The translations under genes and the position numbers were made by a program. The notes below the pieces were generated by a model. It had not been told where the DNA came from. It saw only the letters and a list, made by a program, of their open reading frames with translations, and did no database searches. Shown in pieces: positions 1 through 11,175 of a stretch of DNA of 64,000 nt. This DNA comes from Drosophila persimilis. Its lineage: Eukaryota > Arthropoda > Insecta > Diptera > Drosophilidae. Position 1 is the first letter of the stretch, and every line of letters begins with the position of its first letter. Where the stretch lies: assembly GCF_003286085.1 (NCBI RefSeq), contig NW_020825380.1, positions 62,001 to 126,000 on the forward strand. The letters run 5' to 3'.

Positions 1-193
1 GAAAACTAAAAACGCAGAATCATAAATAATGACCATATCTATCAGGTTGCTGAATCTGGATCAGATCAGATCATTTTTATAGCCAAAAGGAACAAATCAA
101 TTTGCGAAGGCTACGCAGCGCCCGCCGTCACGCTCAGACTGATTTTCTGTGTCGTTTAATATTAGCGGCGTCTGCCGGAGGATAGCCATACTG
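1..193 (+). mobile_element. DINE-1/Helentron-type element, 3' part, truncated
   Basis: This is the 3' third of the DINE family seen many times in the window, entering from the left edge. It starts at the repeated motif gaaaactaaaaacgcagaat and runs through the gccggagga block. It stops about 80 bases short of the normal terminal hairpin and joins errantivirus env directly. The join is placed by comparison with errantivirus copy 2 near 50418, where env is uninterrupted. It is non-coding; the missing 3' terminus suggests a deletion after insertion. Confidence 0.8.
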
Positions 194-1217
194 TTTCTAC
201 TTGTTTGACTATTCCTGAAATACATTCGTCATTTATTTTTCGTTTTGATTCTTTTTCATATACCTCGTTTTCTAGAATGTAATAATTGTTTTGCGTTAGG
301 ACAGTGAGGATGTTATTATCTTCATCTGGATATGGAACAATTTTAAGTATAGGAATATTTCTGATCTCTCGTGGGATGTTGGAAATTATTAGTATTTCGT
401 TAGTGTCTGATTTCAACCAGGTAGATGTTTTAATATTTAATAATTTCTCTGAATCGATGTGTTTCAGGTAATCCTGCCTCAATAATTTTGGATTAAAGAT
501 ACCTAATCTTGTTAGCTGCATGCCTAATTCAATATCCCCTATGTACTCAGTAAAATGTTGAAGGTTAAATATTAATATTTCTAGTTGTTTATTTCTGTCA
601 TTATCTTTGTTTAATTTATTGACAACTTCTATGCCGGAATTTACTGCTTGAATTACTAAGTTTAATTCGTTAACTTGAACACTGTGGGTAGCCAGATTGT
701 CTAATTTCCCTTCTAATTCGACCTTATCATCTTGATCTAACGTTCCAAATAGATATTTATATATTGTGCCTACTGCATTTATAAGGCCTCTTCTGTTTCT
801 TTTGGCTATTTTTATGCCGTTGAATTCACGTTGCAATTTCTCGACTAAATATTGAACTTGGATTTCGTTATCAAATTAGGTTGCCTGTTCTAGTAAACTC
901 TGATATGTTTCATCTGTTTTTGTTATATTAATTGTTAGATAGTGGTATTCATAATTGATGGGTATGATAATGGTATTCGTTTTGAATATGAGATATCCAT
1001 TCCTTGAGTTGATGGGATCTATCTCTATATTCTGTCCGGTAGCTTGTAGGACGGTGAACATTAGTAAGATTATAATCTTAATTATGTTGTAGCTCCGGAT
1101 TCCCAGTACTCTGTTCGGGTACTCTGCAATTATTGTATTTACTTGTATTAGATTTCTTCTTTCTTTTGAATTTTGTTTTATAGTGGGTGATTTTTCACCC
1201 TCTATTTTTCTCTTCAA
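194..1217 (-). pseudogene. env: errantivirus env, copy 1 (broken)
   Basis: Envelope glycoprotein gene of the baculovirus-F-like type found in errantiviruses; in intact elements it is a membrane fusion protein. The start at 1217 overlaps the end of pol (stop at 1195) by about 22 bases. A hydrophobic signal-like stretch lies about 45 residues in. A stop codon interrupts the frame at 876-878. The second open part (836 downward) carries a basic R-x-R-R type furin-like site followed by a Gly-rich hydrophobic segment resembling a fusion peptide. The frame runs into the DINE at about 194, so the C-terminal half and transmembrane anchor are missing here; copy 2 keeps an anchor at 48934-49170. The gene is non-functional as read. 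Confidence 0.85.
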
Positions 1218-2591
1218 AGTGCTTTTCGTCTACCTGCCTGATTTCACCCGTCCTTTTGAAAGGATTTGTTACCTTAGACTTAACTAGAGGTGATAGTTTA
1301 TAGCGGGTATCTACTTCATACTCTAAGCGGTTTTTATTTAATTGAGTGATTTTATTCACTTTATTTAGTTGGGTGTCATAATCAGATGAGCCTGCATAAA
1401 TGAATATATCAGCTGGTGTCCTATTTGTGGTATTATGTTTGGTTTTATTATTATAAGTATAAAGAATTAATTCAAACTTCGTGAATCTATCTTCTGGGTT
1501 ATCCTCGCTAGCTATTATTCTTAATTTTTCATTTACTATTTTATGAAATCTTTCTATGTCAGATATTCCATTTTTGCTGGAAGTGATCTCTATTTTGACA
1601 TTTTCCGCATTCAACCATGCTTGCAATGCTGCGCACATAAAGGCTGAATCTTTGTCGGCTTTAATTCCCTGTGGCTTGCCCATTTCGTTAATGACTTTTA
1701 TGATGGCTCTCTTTGTTTCTAACCAGTCACGACTCTTAACTTCTACAAGGGTAGCGAATTTAGAATATACATCAATGCATGATAGGAATTGTTGATTGCC
1801 TACCAGATAAAAATCCATGACATACTTTTTTCTGATATTTTGTATTTCAGGGGTGATTTCGAAGGTTAGATTGGTGTTACGATGCTCTGTTTTAGCAACG
1901 TTGCACGTAGGACATTCATTGATAATATTTTGGATTAATTTTTGATAATCGGGGTAGTAGAATTTTCCTTTAAACCAATTAGTGGTCTTTTCGATACCTG
2001 GGTGAAGTAGCTCTTTATGCTTCTTCAATATTTGTTCCTTGAATTCGGAGTAGTTCGGAATATCTATGAGTTTGGTACTGGATTTAATCAGTTTTGTGAA
2101 TTGATTTGGACTGATTAATGATGCAATGTTACTTGCATCGGTTGTTACCGTGAACATTTTGTTGAAATCTGGGAATGCGAGGATGGGGTCTGAGGTGATA
2201 AGTATTTTCAACTTTTCGAAGGCCTCGACGTATTTTTCCTCGGTTGGGTCTATGACTGCTCGTTTCTTTAATTTGAGTGTCATTGGTTTTGCTATATTAG
2301 CAAAATTGGGAATGAATTTCCTATAAAATCCACATAAACCTATGAATGATTTTATTTTTGTGGTTGTATTGGGTATTGGGAAGTTTATTATGGCGGATAT
2401 TTTCTTTGGATTAGGAACTATGCCGTTAGTTGTTACTACATGGCCTAGGAATTCCGTTTCTTTCTTAAGGAATTCACACTTATCCATTTGAAGTTTGAGG
2501 TTTGCATCTCTCAACTTTCCAAAGACCCTTTTAAGAGACAACAAATGTTCTTCCAATGATGTGGAATAGATAATGATGTCGTCTAGATACA
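1195..2591 (-). pseudogene. pol: errantivirus pol, C-terminal part (RT end, integrase), RNase H deleted
   Basis: Continuation of the pol frame that starts at 7273-8277 across the CR1 insertion. From the N-side it holds the RT active-site motif YLDDIIIYS near 2580, the RT thumb/connection (FLGHVVTTNG), then only the first residues of RNase H (TTDASNIA). It then jumps directly to the region before integrase. Compared with copy 2 (56806-57441), 636 bases are absent and replaced by 3 bases, a net loss of 211 codons that keeps the frame. The integrase zinc-finger region (H, H, C-P-T-C) and the catalytic core with D, D and E are visible, then a basic tail up to the stop. An element lacking RNase H cannot complete reverse transcription alone. 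Confidence 0.88.
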
Positions 2592-2892
2592 TATATTGGA
2601 CGTTGACATGCAATGACTGCATCTAACAAGAGGCGATGCTATTACTGCACCGTCAAGTGGCCCGTGTGACACCAGCAGAAGGCTGTTACGCGCGGATCCC
2701 AGGCAAAACGCAGCCCTCCTCCCGCCCAACCGACCGAGGGGCGCTGCCGCATGACGCGCGGTGCGTAGCCGAACCAAACGCGAGCATGCAAGAAAGATAG
2801 ATATTAGACTAACCTTCGAGGAAAATTAGCACTAAACTTATTAAGAAATTAAGCATGCAATAAAATACAAAATACAAATACCACTACAATTA

Positions 2893-5730
2893 CTAATTAC
2901 TAGAAAGGTGTGTAAGGATTAGTAATTTAATAAGAGGAAGAGAATTAGTGGAGGATATAATATGGTAGAGGGAATTATAGTCCGAGCATAAGACCCTAAA
3001 CGGTTCATGCAAGGAATAATTCGATCTACAAAGTGGAAGGAACAACGGTATAAAGTTTCTAGTCAGTCTAATAGGAATCGTGAAGTTTATGCGGCTCAAC
3101 AGATCAGGGCTGTCTATGTCACCCCTGATCAAGTTGTGCATAAATATCACACCAAGCATTTTTCTACGGTTAACTAAGGATGGGAGGTTTACTAATAATA
3201 GTCTACTAGAGTAAGATGGGAGTCTTACACCCGCATCCCAGTTAAGGCCCCGCAGAGCAAAGAGTAAAAAGTTTTTCTGTACTGATTCTATACGGTCCTG
3301 GTGTACTTTGTACTGAGGGCACCATACACAGGAGCCGTATTCTAAGATCGGACGAACAAGCGAGGTATAGAGAGTCTTTGTTATATAGGGGTCGTCAAAT
3401 TCCTTTGACCACCTCTTTATAAACCCAAGCACGCCCATGGCCTTATTTACCATGGTAGAAATGTGTTCGGAAAACTTTAACTTGGGATCTAACATAACAC
3501 CCAGATCATCCACCAGGGTAATTCTCTCAAGAGAACCCCCAAATAGGGTGTAGGGAGCCAACAAAGGGTTAGAACGATGAAATGTCATAACTTTGCATTT
3601 CGAGGCATTAAGGTGTAACAAGTTTGCACAACACCATGACTGAAAGCTATTGAGATCGGATTGCAAGCGAGAATGAAATGAAATGTCCTTGTACTGGACA
3701 CAGAGTTTAACATCATCCGCATACATAAGTACTCGAGAGTATGTTATTACTGAAGGCAAGTCATTAATAAAGAGTGTGAAGAGTAAGGGGCCTAGATGGC
3801 TGCCCTGTGGTACTCCCGAAGAAACCTTTACTGGTAAAGAGAGGGAGTTTTTGAAGAGGACTCTTTGAGACCTAGAACAAAGATAGCTAGAAATCCATCT
3901 CAGGAGGTTGGGCGGAAACCCTAAAAGGTCAAGTTTATGTGCTAAAAGGGGATTGGTTTACAGAGTCGAATGCTTTACTAAAGTCGGTGTAAATAACATC
4001 CGTCTGTAAGTTACCTTGAAAGCCTTTAATAATGAAAGAGGTAAACTCTAACAAGTTCGTGGTGGTTGATCGCCGCCTTATAAATCCATGCTGAGTTGGA
4101 GATATAAGAGACTTGCAGAGATGTTGCAAGTGCGGAGTTAAAACCTTCTCAAACAATTTGGGAATAGCGGATAACTTTGCTATACCTCTATAATTTTTTG
4201 CATCAGACTTGCTACCTTTTTTATGGAGAGGAATTATAAACGATTCCTTCCAGATTGGGGGGAAGCAAGAGGAATCAATGGACATGGTGAATAGTTTAAG
4301 CAATGGTCCACACAGAGCCTCGGCGCAGTACCTGAGTACACAACCTGGAACCCCGTCTGGACCCGGTGAAAACACCGGCTTAACTAGTCGAAGATCTTGA
4401 AGTAGGGAATATTCATTTAACAAGGGACTGAAAATGCCGTTCGACCTCGGTAATCCGTATGGGTACGGTTGACCAGAGTAGCGTTCCTCAGAATAGGTGG
4501 TTTGGAAAAACTGGGCAAAAAGATCGGCAATTGCCTGATCATTATTTGCCGACGTATTACAAAATGATAGCGAGGATGGGTGTGCGGACGTTCTACGCTT
4601 ACTGTTTACGAAGCAGTAAAACTGTTTAGGGTCCTGAGAAAAACGTATCCTGCAACGAGATAGGTAGTTCTTATAGCATTGAGCATTAAGAACTGAAAAG
4701 TTTGACCGAGCTATTACATAACGAGAGTGAGAAGTAGGAGAACCCACTTCTTGAAATTTTTTATAAAGTTGATAAAGTGATTTTAAGTTTTTTAGACTGG
4801 ATAACTCTTTGGTAAACCAAGGGGGTTTTCCAGATCTAATCGGACAAGAGAGCGGGACACAAGAATCAAAAAATGTGCCAAGAGCATTGTAAAAAATGTT
4901 TGTGGCTTTTGTGACATCAGTGCACAAGTACAAAGCGGACCAATCAAAATCCCTAATTAGGTTATTAAGCTTCGCAAACTCGGCTTTACGAAAGCAGCGG
5001 ACACGTTCAGGTAGTCTACTCGACCGATCCAATACAGTTGGTCCTATGTCTAGCGACACCTCGAAAGTAGGGTGGTAGGCGTCTTCAGGTATAGTGAGCG
5101 GGAGGGCTCGGGTTAACAACACTATGGTCGGATCCGATACAAAGCATAGATCAAGCAATCGACCCAAGGAATTTTTCACATGATTGACTTGAGACAAGGA
5201 CAGGTCAAGCAAGCCGTCAACAAAGTCATGTCGTGACATGGGCACTAGGATACTAGACTCGTTTACCGAAGACCAAACAGTTCCTGGCAAGTTGAAGTCA
5301 CCAAGAACTATCATACGATCTTTATCAGATAGCGAGGAAGCAACAGCGGTTAAAGCGGACAAGTGCTGCTCATAAATTGAAATATCCGAAGAAGGTGGGA
5401 TATACGAGCAAGTAATGAATATAGCGAAAGCGGGAAGAATCAGTTTTACACACAGGAATTCCAGTTCCTGTTGAACTTGGACTGTGAAGTGTTCTGACGT
5501 GAAGTAAGAGTCCACTGCAATTAGAACCCCTCCTGCACGTCGAGACGAACGGTCCTTTCTAAAAGTTGTGTACCGACCTGCCAAAACCTCGGAACTAAGA
5601 ATGTCCGGCTTTAACCAGGTTTCAGTAAACACAATAACGTGGGAAGCAAATGCAACACTATCCCGGAAAAGAATGCTGAGCTTACTACGCAAGCCTCTTA
5701 CATTCTGATAGGTTACTAAAAGAGAAGTTA
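2893..5730 (-). pseudogene. CR1-like ORF2 (endonuclease + reverse transcriptase), copy A
   Basis: This is the APE-type endonuclease and reverse transcriptase of the LINE, which nick the target and copy the RNA into it. The frame opens directly after ORF1 with no ATG before the endonuclease. Visible endonuclease motifs are NVRGLRSKL, FTETWL and LGDFNLPG; the first methionine is the one just before LGDFN. RT follows with GPDGVPG, HGFIRRRSTT and YTDFSKAFDSVN. A one-base frameshift at about 3943-3955 then moves the rest (GVPQGS and the YADD active site near 3725, thumb, end at 2893) into another frame. The same frameshift is in copy B, so it predates or was copied with both. Apart from that, the frame is open over about 940 codons. 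Confidence 0.85.
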
Positions 5731-6741
5731 GTTTTTTGCAAAGGTTGGAGCAAGACGGGAAGTTGAGGAAGAGGAAGTAGAGGTTGAGGGTGGCACGCTG
5801 GAAAGATTTGGAAGCGATATGGGGGGCCTATTCTTCTTCTTAGCCTTAAACTCCTTCACCACCAAATGCTCCGGCCAAAATTTGGTGGAGCAAATGGTGT
5901 CAAATTGAGTTGGGGAGATGCTTATCTTAAACGACGCTATCTCCCTGGCATAAGAGAAGTTAAATTTCTCCACCTTTAAACCCACGGCTTTTATTTTGCT
6001 TTGAATGAAAGCAGTTACATCATTAGATGTGAGGTCAGGGGCCAGCCGTGAAACAAAAACTTGTCGTTTTGGTGGGACTCCCACCAGTGGTTTAGTCACC
6101 GCAGGTCTAGTACCTGTGGTGGCAATATCCGGAGGTCCGGAACGTCTATTTACTGGTGGGATCGGGATAGACGGGACAACTAGTGAACTTGCGGACACCA
6201 CGGACACGGACGCAGCAGACGTACTTGGCTGCACATTCTCCGAGGCGATGAATTCGGCTACCGAATCTGCATCGCCAGCAGCTTTCGTTGCCTTTGGAGT
6301 GGCAAACGAGATCAACTGCTGTACACTTGGAGTGGTCGGAGTCAATTTTTCGGCGGCGGACGGCTGAGTGACGGTTGGCACTTGCAGGTCCCGCGGAGTG
6401 ACCTTTTTGCGCCTCGGAGACTCATTCAGCAGCTTTAAACCGCTAAACTGAGCCTCCATGGCTAGGAGCCGATCGTACTGGTTTTTAAAACCAACGGTCA
6501 GCTCCTTAAAGCCACTCCGCGTCTGCCTCATGAAAGCCACCATGTCTTTCTCCACCGCACGGCATGCCTCGCAACTGTAATGCAAGCCATTACGTTTGGC
6601 TATGGCATCGCTCACGAGGCCAGAAAATCCCGCGCATTTTGCGTGGACTACGCTGTCGCAGAGCCAGCAGGGGACATTTGGCTGATCGTGAGTGATCTGC
6701 TTCTTGCAGGTTTTTTTAGCGCAGACCACAGCGAATTCCAT
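5728..6741 (-). CDS. CR1-like ORF1 with PHD-type zinc finger, copy A
   Basis: A 337-residue protein, the probable RNA-binding/chaperone partner of the LINE ribonucleoprotein. The start ATG at 6741 gives an N-terminus with Cys/His pairs arranged as in PHD fingers (CKK, PCWLC, H-x2-C, YSCEAC) over residues about 8-60. A helical segment follows around residues 70-105, then a Ser/Thr/Pro/Ala-rich linker. A C-terminal domain starts at about residue 225 (VFVSRLAPDLTSNDV) with a fold-like pattern resembling an RNA-recognition domain. The last codons are GCA AAA AAC TAA, which place a slippery heptamer directly at the stop. No inactivating change is visible in this copy. Confidence 0.82.
   Translation of the reverse strand: MEFAVVCAKKTCKKQITHDQPNVPCWLCDSVVHAKCAGFSGLVSDAIAKRNGLHYSCEACRAVEKDMVAFMRQTRSGFKELTVGFKNQYDRLLAMEAQFSGLKLLNESPRRKKVTPRDLQVPTVTQPSAAEKLTPTTPSVQQLISFATPKATKAAGDADSVAEFIASENVQPSTSAASVSVVSASSLVVPSIPIPPVNRRSGPPDIATTGTRPAVTKPLVGVPPKRQVFVSRLAPDLTSNDVTAFIQSKIKAVGLKVEKFNFSYAREIASFKISISPTQFDTICSTKFWPEHLVVKEFKAKKKNRPPISLPNLSSVPPSTSTSSSSTSRLAPTFAKN
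5731..5737 (-). promoter_or_regulatory. Candidate -1 ribosomal frameshift heptamer A AAA AAC (CR1 ORF1/ORF2)
   Basis: On the minus strand the ORF1 codons read GCA AAA AAC then the stop TAA at 5730-5728. A AAA AAC is in the correct X XXY YYZ phase. Slipping back one base gives CTA ACT TCT, which is exactly the ATG-less ORF2 frame. The same arrangement is in copy B at 27533-27539. Frameshifting itself is inferred, not shown. Confidence 0.55.
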
Positions 6742-7272
6742 TTTTTTTTATTATTCAAATATTTTATTAAAATCAAAAAAATTAAAAATTTCCAAAACAA
6801 ATTGGTATCAGACCAATGTGCCAGACAACGCTCAAAGCGGAATTGGTAAGAAAAAAAGAGAGCAGAGTGGAGAGCGGTTATAGCGAGAGCTACTAGATAG
6901 AGAGCGCTATTGCTCAGAAAGTTGAAACAGCGAGAGAGAAAGAACAGTTATTGAGGTTGAGGTGATAGCGAGAGAGTGATAAGACAACAAAAGCTACCAG
7001 ACGAGAGCGGACTGCAATGCAATACTCACTCACTGCAACAACACAACACAACACAAGCCGACGCCGAAAAATAAAAAGTTAAATAATATTTTAACACAAA
7101 TCAAAAGGCATGCACTCGCGTAAAAGAATAGGTTTCCAGATTGTTGTCTGGTTAGAAAGTATATTTAGAATTTAATTAGGAAAACTCCGGCTGTTTATTC
7201 GAAACAAAAGGAAAAATGCGGAGCGCAAAACAAAAACACGTCTGATCACTACGAAAGAGAACGAAGTTTTTT

Positions 7273-8277
7273 TACACAAAGCAATCTTTGAAAATTAAAT
7301 CTTCTAACAGATTGTTCATGCATCTTTGGAATGTGGCGGGGGCAGTGGTTAGCCCAAAAGGCATACGAGTGAACTCGTAATGACCATGCTTCGTGGAGAA
7401 AGCTGTTTTTGGGATTGACCTAGGTTCCATTAGGAATTTGATGGAATCCCTTAGCTAAATCGATTGTTGTATAATATTGGCACCTACCTAGTTTATCTAG
7501 GATTTCGTCCATTCTGGGTGTAGGAAATTTGTCCTTGATTGTCACCTCGTTTAGACTTCTATAATCTACTACCATACGATATTTCTGCTTGCCTGAAGCG
7601 TCTATCTTCTTTGGTATCATAGCAATGGGTGCACAATAGGGAGAATTCGACTTACGAATGATTCCCTGTCTAATCATATCTTTTATTTGTTGGGTCACTT
7701 CCTGATCGTGTATTTGAGCATATTTATATGGTCGACGATATACAGGATCTTCGTGGTGGGTTTTAATTTCGTGCTTTATAGTACTAGTGAAGGTCAAAAT
7801 GTCACCTTCTTTATACTGCACGTCCTTAAATTCATAGAGAACTTTCTTTAGTTTCTCCTTTTCTTCGTCATTTAAATATTCCAACCTTAGCTGGTTACAT
7901 TCCCTTAATTCATTCTCTAATGCGGAAGCGAAGTATTGCTCTCCTTCAGGAGATGGGTCAAGGCACTTGGGTGTAGTTATATCTTCCTTTGAAGATGACT
8001 TATCACCTTTGTGTGCGGTCTTGCCGTCGGCAATTGCTTCTCCACTTTGGATGATTGGGTATGACCTTTCTCCTAACGTTACCGTTTCGTTTCGGTAATC
8101 GATGACGGCTTTGCTGGCCATCAAATATTCTCTGCCTAAGAGTTAGTCATAATTTTCAGAAAAATTATGAATATAACATTTTTGTTTTGTCGGACAGTTT
8201 TTGAGTCAGACGGACGGGTCCTTTGATGGTATGGACGGTGAGGTTGTCGATATCGACTTTGGAATCTGTATAGTTTT
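7273..8277 (-). pseudogene. pol: errantivirus pol, N-terminal part (protease end, RT fingers/palm)
   Basis: This is the upstream half of the copy 1 pol frame. The first part (8277 to about 8100) is the end of the aspartic protease and is interrupted by an in-frame stop near 8145. A linker of about 60 residues follows, then RT from about residue 110 (PYKYAQIHDQEVTQQI), with the RT motifs RMVVDYRSLN and [14 protein letters not shown]. One extra base near 7428-7430 shifts the frame and produces a stop at 7420. The correct frame resumes with MPFGL and [10 protein letters not shown] down to the CR1 insertion. Upstream, the frame is cut by the DINE at 8278-9390. Confidence 0.85.
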
Positions 8278-9390
8278 TATACCCGATACTCAAAATGAGT
8301 ATTGGGGTATATTAGATTTGTGGTAAAAGTGGATGTGTGTAACGTCCAGAAGGAATCGTTTCCGACCCTATAAAGTATATATATTCTTGATCAGCATCAA
8401 TAGCCGAGTCGATTGAGCCCTGTCTGTCTGTCCGTCCGTCCGTCGTCCGTCTGTCCGTCTGTCCGTCCCCTTCAGCGCCTAATGCTCAAAGACTATAAGA
8501 GCTAGAGCAACTATGTTTTGGATCCAGACTTCTGTGATATGTCACTGCTCCAAAAATATTTCAAAACTTTGCCCCGCCCACTTCCGCCCCCACAAAGGGC
8601 GAAAATCTGTGGCATCCACAATTTCGACGATACGAGAAAACTAAAAACGCAGAATCGTAGAAGATGACTATATCTTCTAGAGTGCAAAATCTGAACCAGA
8701 TCGTATAATTATTACAGCCAGAATCACGAAAACAATTTCACTCTTTCTCGCTCTGTCTCACTCTAACACACAGGTTTCATGGTCGGTTTTGCCAATTGCA
8801 AAATATGAGTTCAAGGATCTCAGAACCTATAAAAGCCAGAGCAGCCAAATTTGGTATCCACACTCCTGTGATATCGGACCTTGACCGTTTCCTGTCCAAA
8901 TTTCGCCACACCCCCTTCCGCCCCCGCAAAGGACGAAAATCTGAGGCAACCACAAATCTCAGAGACTATTAAGGCTAGAGTAACCAAATTTGGTGCACAC
9001 ACTCCTTTAAGATGTCACTATAAAACGTATATCTCAGAATTTCGCCCCACCCCCATCCGCCCCCACAAAGGACGAAAATCTGTTGCATCCACAATATTGC
9101 AGATTTGAGAAAACTAAAAACGCAGAATCATAGATAATGACCATTTCTATTAGATTGCTGAATCTGGATCAGATCAGACCATTTTTTTAGCCAAAAGGAA
9201 CAAATCAATTTGCAGTGGCTACGCAGCGCCCGACGTCACGCTCAGACTGATTTTCTGTCTCTCTCGCACGCACTCTTTGTCGTGTCGTTAAATATTAGCG
9301 GCGTCTGCCGGAGGAGAGCCATACTGACTTAGTATCGGGTATAACCTTAGAGTTGCGGTGTCCGCAGCAACTCACAACGTTCCCCCTCGT
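8278..9390 (+). mobile_element. DINE-1/Helentron element (complete, + orientation)
   Basis: Starts TATACCCGATACTCAAAATG after a T and ends CGTTCCCCCTCGT. Inside are a CTGTCTGTCCGTCCGT microsatellite (8420-8465), several related GC-rich modules (CCGCCCCCRCAAAGGRCGAAAATC), a 3' subterminal inverted copy of the 5' end (agtatcgggtataa) and a terminal hairpin (GAGTTGC...GCAACTC). It belongs to the subfamily carrying ggtttcatggtcggttttgcc. It is non-coding and depends on Helentron replicase in trans. It splits the errantivirus protease. Confidence 0.88.
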
Positions 9391-9811
9391 CTTTTATTAT
9401 ATTTATCGACGATCCCGAGTCCGCGATACCGCTTAACTTTTTATTATTTACAATTATTTCTATATATGGTCCTCCTCGATTTCTTCCGAGGCACTCTGCT
9501 GAAAATTTACATCCATTTTCATATGTCCAATTTGGAGTGTGGTTGTTGAATTTGCTGTTTAGGGCTTCCTTTAGATCACTCCAGGTGTTGGGTTGAAGGC
9601 TCTGTGATAAAAGTTGTGCTCGTCCGCACAGTTGACCCTCAGTGGCTCCGTACATGATGCTTTGTTGTCGGAGGTCATCTGTTGGGTACAATCCGGAGAT
9701 GTACTCAATTCTGCTTATGAACGAACTTAGACGTTCTTGGCATCCGTCGTATGGTGGAATTTGCCTGATTGACTTCAAGGCTTGGTTAAGGTGTATTACT
9801 GACAGCGGCAT
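9391..9811 (-). pseudogene. gag: errantivirus gag N-terminal part fused to protease start
   Basis: The frame opens at 9811 with a gag-like matrix/capsid segment (PLSVIHLNQALKSIRQIP and onward) of about 100 residues. It passes straight to the protease motif IADSGSSINII just before the DINE boundary. The region normally between these, the C-terminal half of gag, is missing, so an internal deletion has fused the two. The open frame itself continues a few residues into the DINE, which is fortuitous. The product cannot form a complete gag. Confidence 0.75.
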
Positions 9812-9824
9812 GTTGATTTCTTTT

Positions 9825-10932
9825 TATACCCGATACTCAAAATGAGTGTTGGGGTATATTAGATTTGTGGTAAAAGTGGATGTGTGTAACGTCCAGAAGG
9901 AATCGTTTCCGACCCTATAAAGTATATATATTCTTGATCAGCATCAATAGCCGAGTCGATTGAGCCCTGTCTGTCTGTCCGTCCGTCCGTCTGTCCGTCT
10001 GTCCGTCCCCTTCAGCGCCTAGTGCTCAAAGACTATAAGAGCTAGAGCAACGATGTTTTGGATCCAGACTTCTGTGATATGTCACTGCTACAAAAATATC
10101 TCAAAACTTTGCCCTGCCCACTTCCGCCCCCACAAAGGACGAAAATCTGTGGCATCCACATTTTTAAAGATACGAGAAAACAAAAAACGCAGAATCGTAG
10201 AGAATGACCATATCTTTTAGACTGCAGAATCTGAATTGGATCGTATTATTATTATAGCCAGCATCAAGAAAACAATTTCATTTTTTCTCGCCCTGTCTCT
10301 CTCTAACACACACGTAGCATAGGCGGCGTTGCTTAGAGTAAAACATTAGCGCCTAGATCTCAGAGACTATAAAAGCTAGAGCAACCAAATTTGGTATCCA
10401 CACTCCTAATATATCAGACCGAGACGAGTTTGTTTCAAAATTTCGCCACACCCCCTTCCGCCCCCGCAAAGGATGCAAATCTGGGGATATTCACAAATCT
10501 CAGAGAGTATTAAGGCTAGAGTAACCAAATTTAGTGTCCGTACTCCTGTTAGATCTCACTATAAAACGTATATCTCAAAATTTCGCCCCACCCCCTTCCG
10601 CCCACACAAAAGGACGAAAATCTGTTGCTTCAACAATATTGCACATTCGAGAAAACTAAAAACGCAGAATCATAAATAATGACCATATCTATCAGGTTGC
10701 TGAATCTGGATCAGATCAGATCATTTTTATAGCCAAAAGGAACAAATCAATTTGCAGTGGCTACGCAGCGCCCGACGTCACGCTCAGACTGATTTTCTGT
10801 CTCTCTCGCACGCACTCTTTGCGTGTCGTTTAATATTAGCGGCGTCTGCCGGAGGAGAGCCATACTGACTTAGTATCGGGTATAACCGTAGAGTTGCGGT
10901 GTCCGCAGCAACTCACAACGTTTCCCCCTCGT
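9825..10932 (+). mobile_element. DINE-1/Helentron element (complete, + orientation)
   Basis: Same termini and microsatellite as the other complete copies (5' TATACCCGATACTC; 3' hairpin, then CCCCCTCGT). It belongs to the subfamily with the cacgtagcataggcgg spacer and the ggggatattcacaaatctc module. It sits between the errantivirus gag start and its primer-binding region. No target duplication is expected or seen, because these elements insert between two T residues. Confidence 0.88.
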
Positions 10933-11088
10933 TTCTAATATTAATTGAGTTTGAATCGTGTCTAGATTCTTTGGCGGATCTCTTTAGTATTAGCGTTACT
11001 TTTTCTCTGATCACTGTAGGTTGTTACGCACTGTAACTGTCACTACGCCAATTGATCGTCTTAAAAAAAGAGTTCACTTTTAACTGAG

Positions 11089-11106
11089 ATCCTACCGACT
11101 GCGCCA
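11089..11106 (-). promoter_or_regulatory. errantivirus primer-binding site (tRNA-Ser type)
   Basis: Minus-strand TGGCGCAGTCGGTAGG lies directly downstream of the 5' LTR end. This matches the serine-tRNA primer site known from the 17.6/297 group. The untranslated leader (10933-11088) follows toward the left. Confidence 0.8.
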
Positions 11107-11175
11107 GTTAAATATGCGACACTGCAGTTTGCGTTTTAAAAAAAGATTTTATTCTTTCACTTAAACTTAGTGCAC
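11106..11175 (-). repeat. errantivirus copy 1 5' LTR, left piece
   Basis: The last 70 bases of the minus-strand 5' LTR. The LTR is split by the mdg1-like element; the rest is at 38016-38646. Joined, it matches the undisturbed LTR of copy 2 at 48190-48906 except for small differences and a 20-base duplication in the latter. The GCAC at 11172-11175 is the left target duplication. Confidence 0.9.

Larger units (their letters stand above)
2592..7272 (-). mobile_element. CR1-like non-LTR retrotransposon, copy A (near full length)
   Basis: A LINE of about 4.7 kb inserted in errantivirus pol. The empty site in copy 2 (57909-57912, TACA) is duplicated on both sides: TACA at 2588-2591 and 7273-7276. 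It has a 5' UTR (about 6742-7272), ORF1 with a PHD-like zinc motif, ORF2 with endonuclease and reverse transcriptase, and a GC-rich 3' UTR (2592-2890) without a long poly-A. Copy B (about 26004-30670) is almost identical and in the opposite orientation. CR1 assignment rests on the PHD-type ORF1 and the RT motifs (KAFDSVN, YADD). A Jockey-group relative is the alternative. Confidence 0.85.

Noticed and set aside
2583..2777. ORF in the GC-rich CR1 3' UTR (and its counterpart at 30393-30692)
   Set aside because: It lies across the 3' UTR and the insertion junction, is absent from the family's coding plan, and has a different end in each copy.
6005..6367. 120-residue ORF antisense to CR1 ORF1 (also 26903-27265)
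   Set aside because: Shadow of the Ser/Thr/Pro-rich linker of ORF1, caused by codon composition.
8881..9108. Recurrent 60-75 residue ORFs inside DINEs (for example those starting MQIWGYSQIS or MTVSCPNFATPPS)
   Set aside because: They occur only because DINE modules lack stops in that frame. They are found in both orientations, vary with module deletions, and have no start context or domain.
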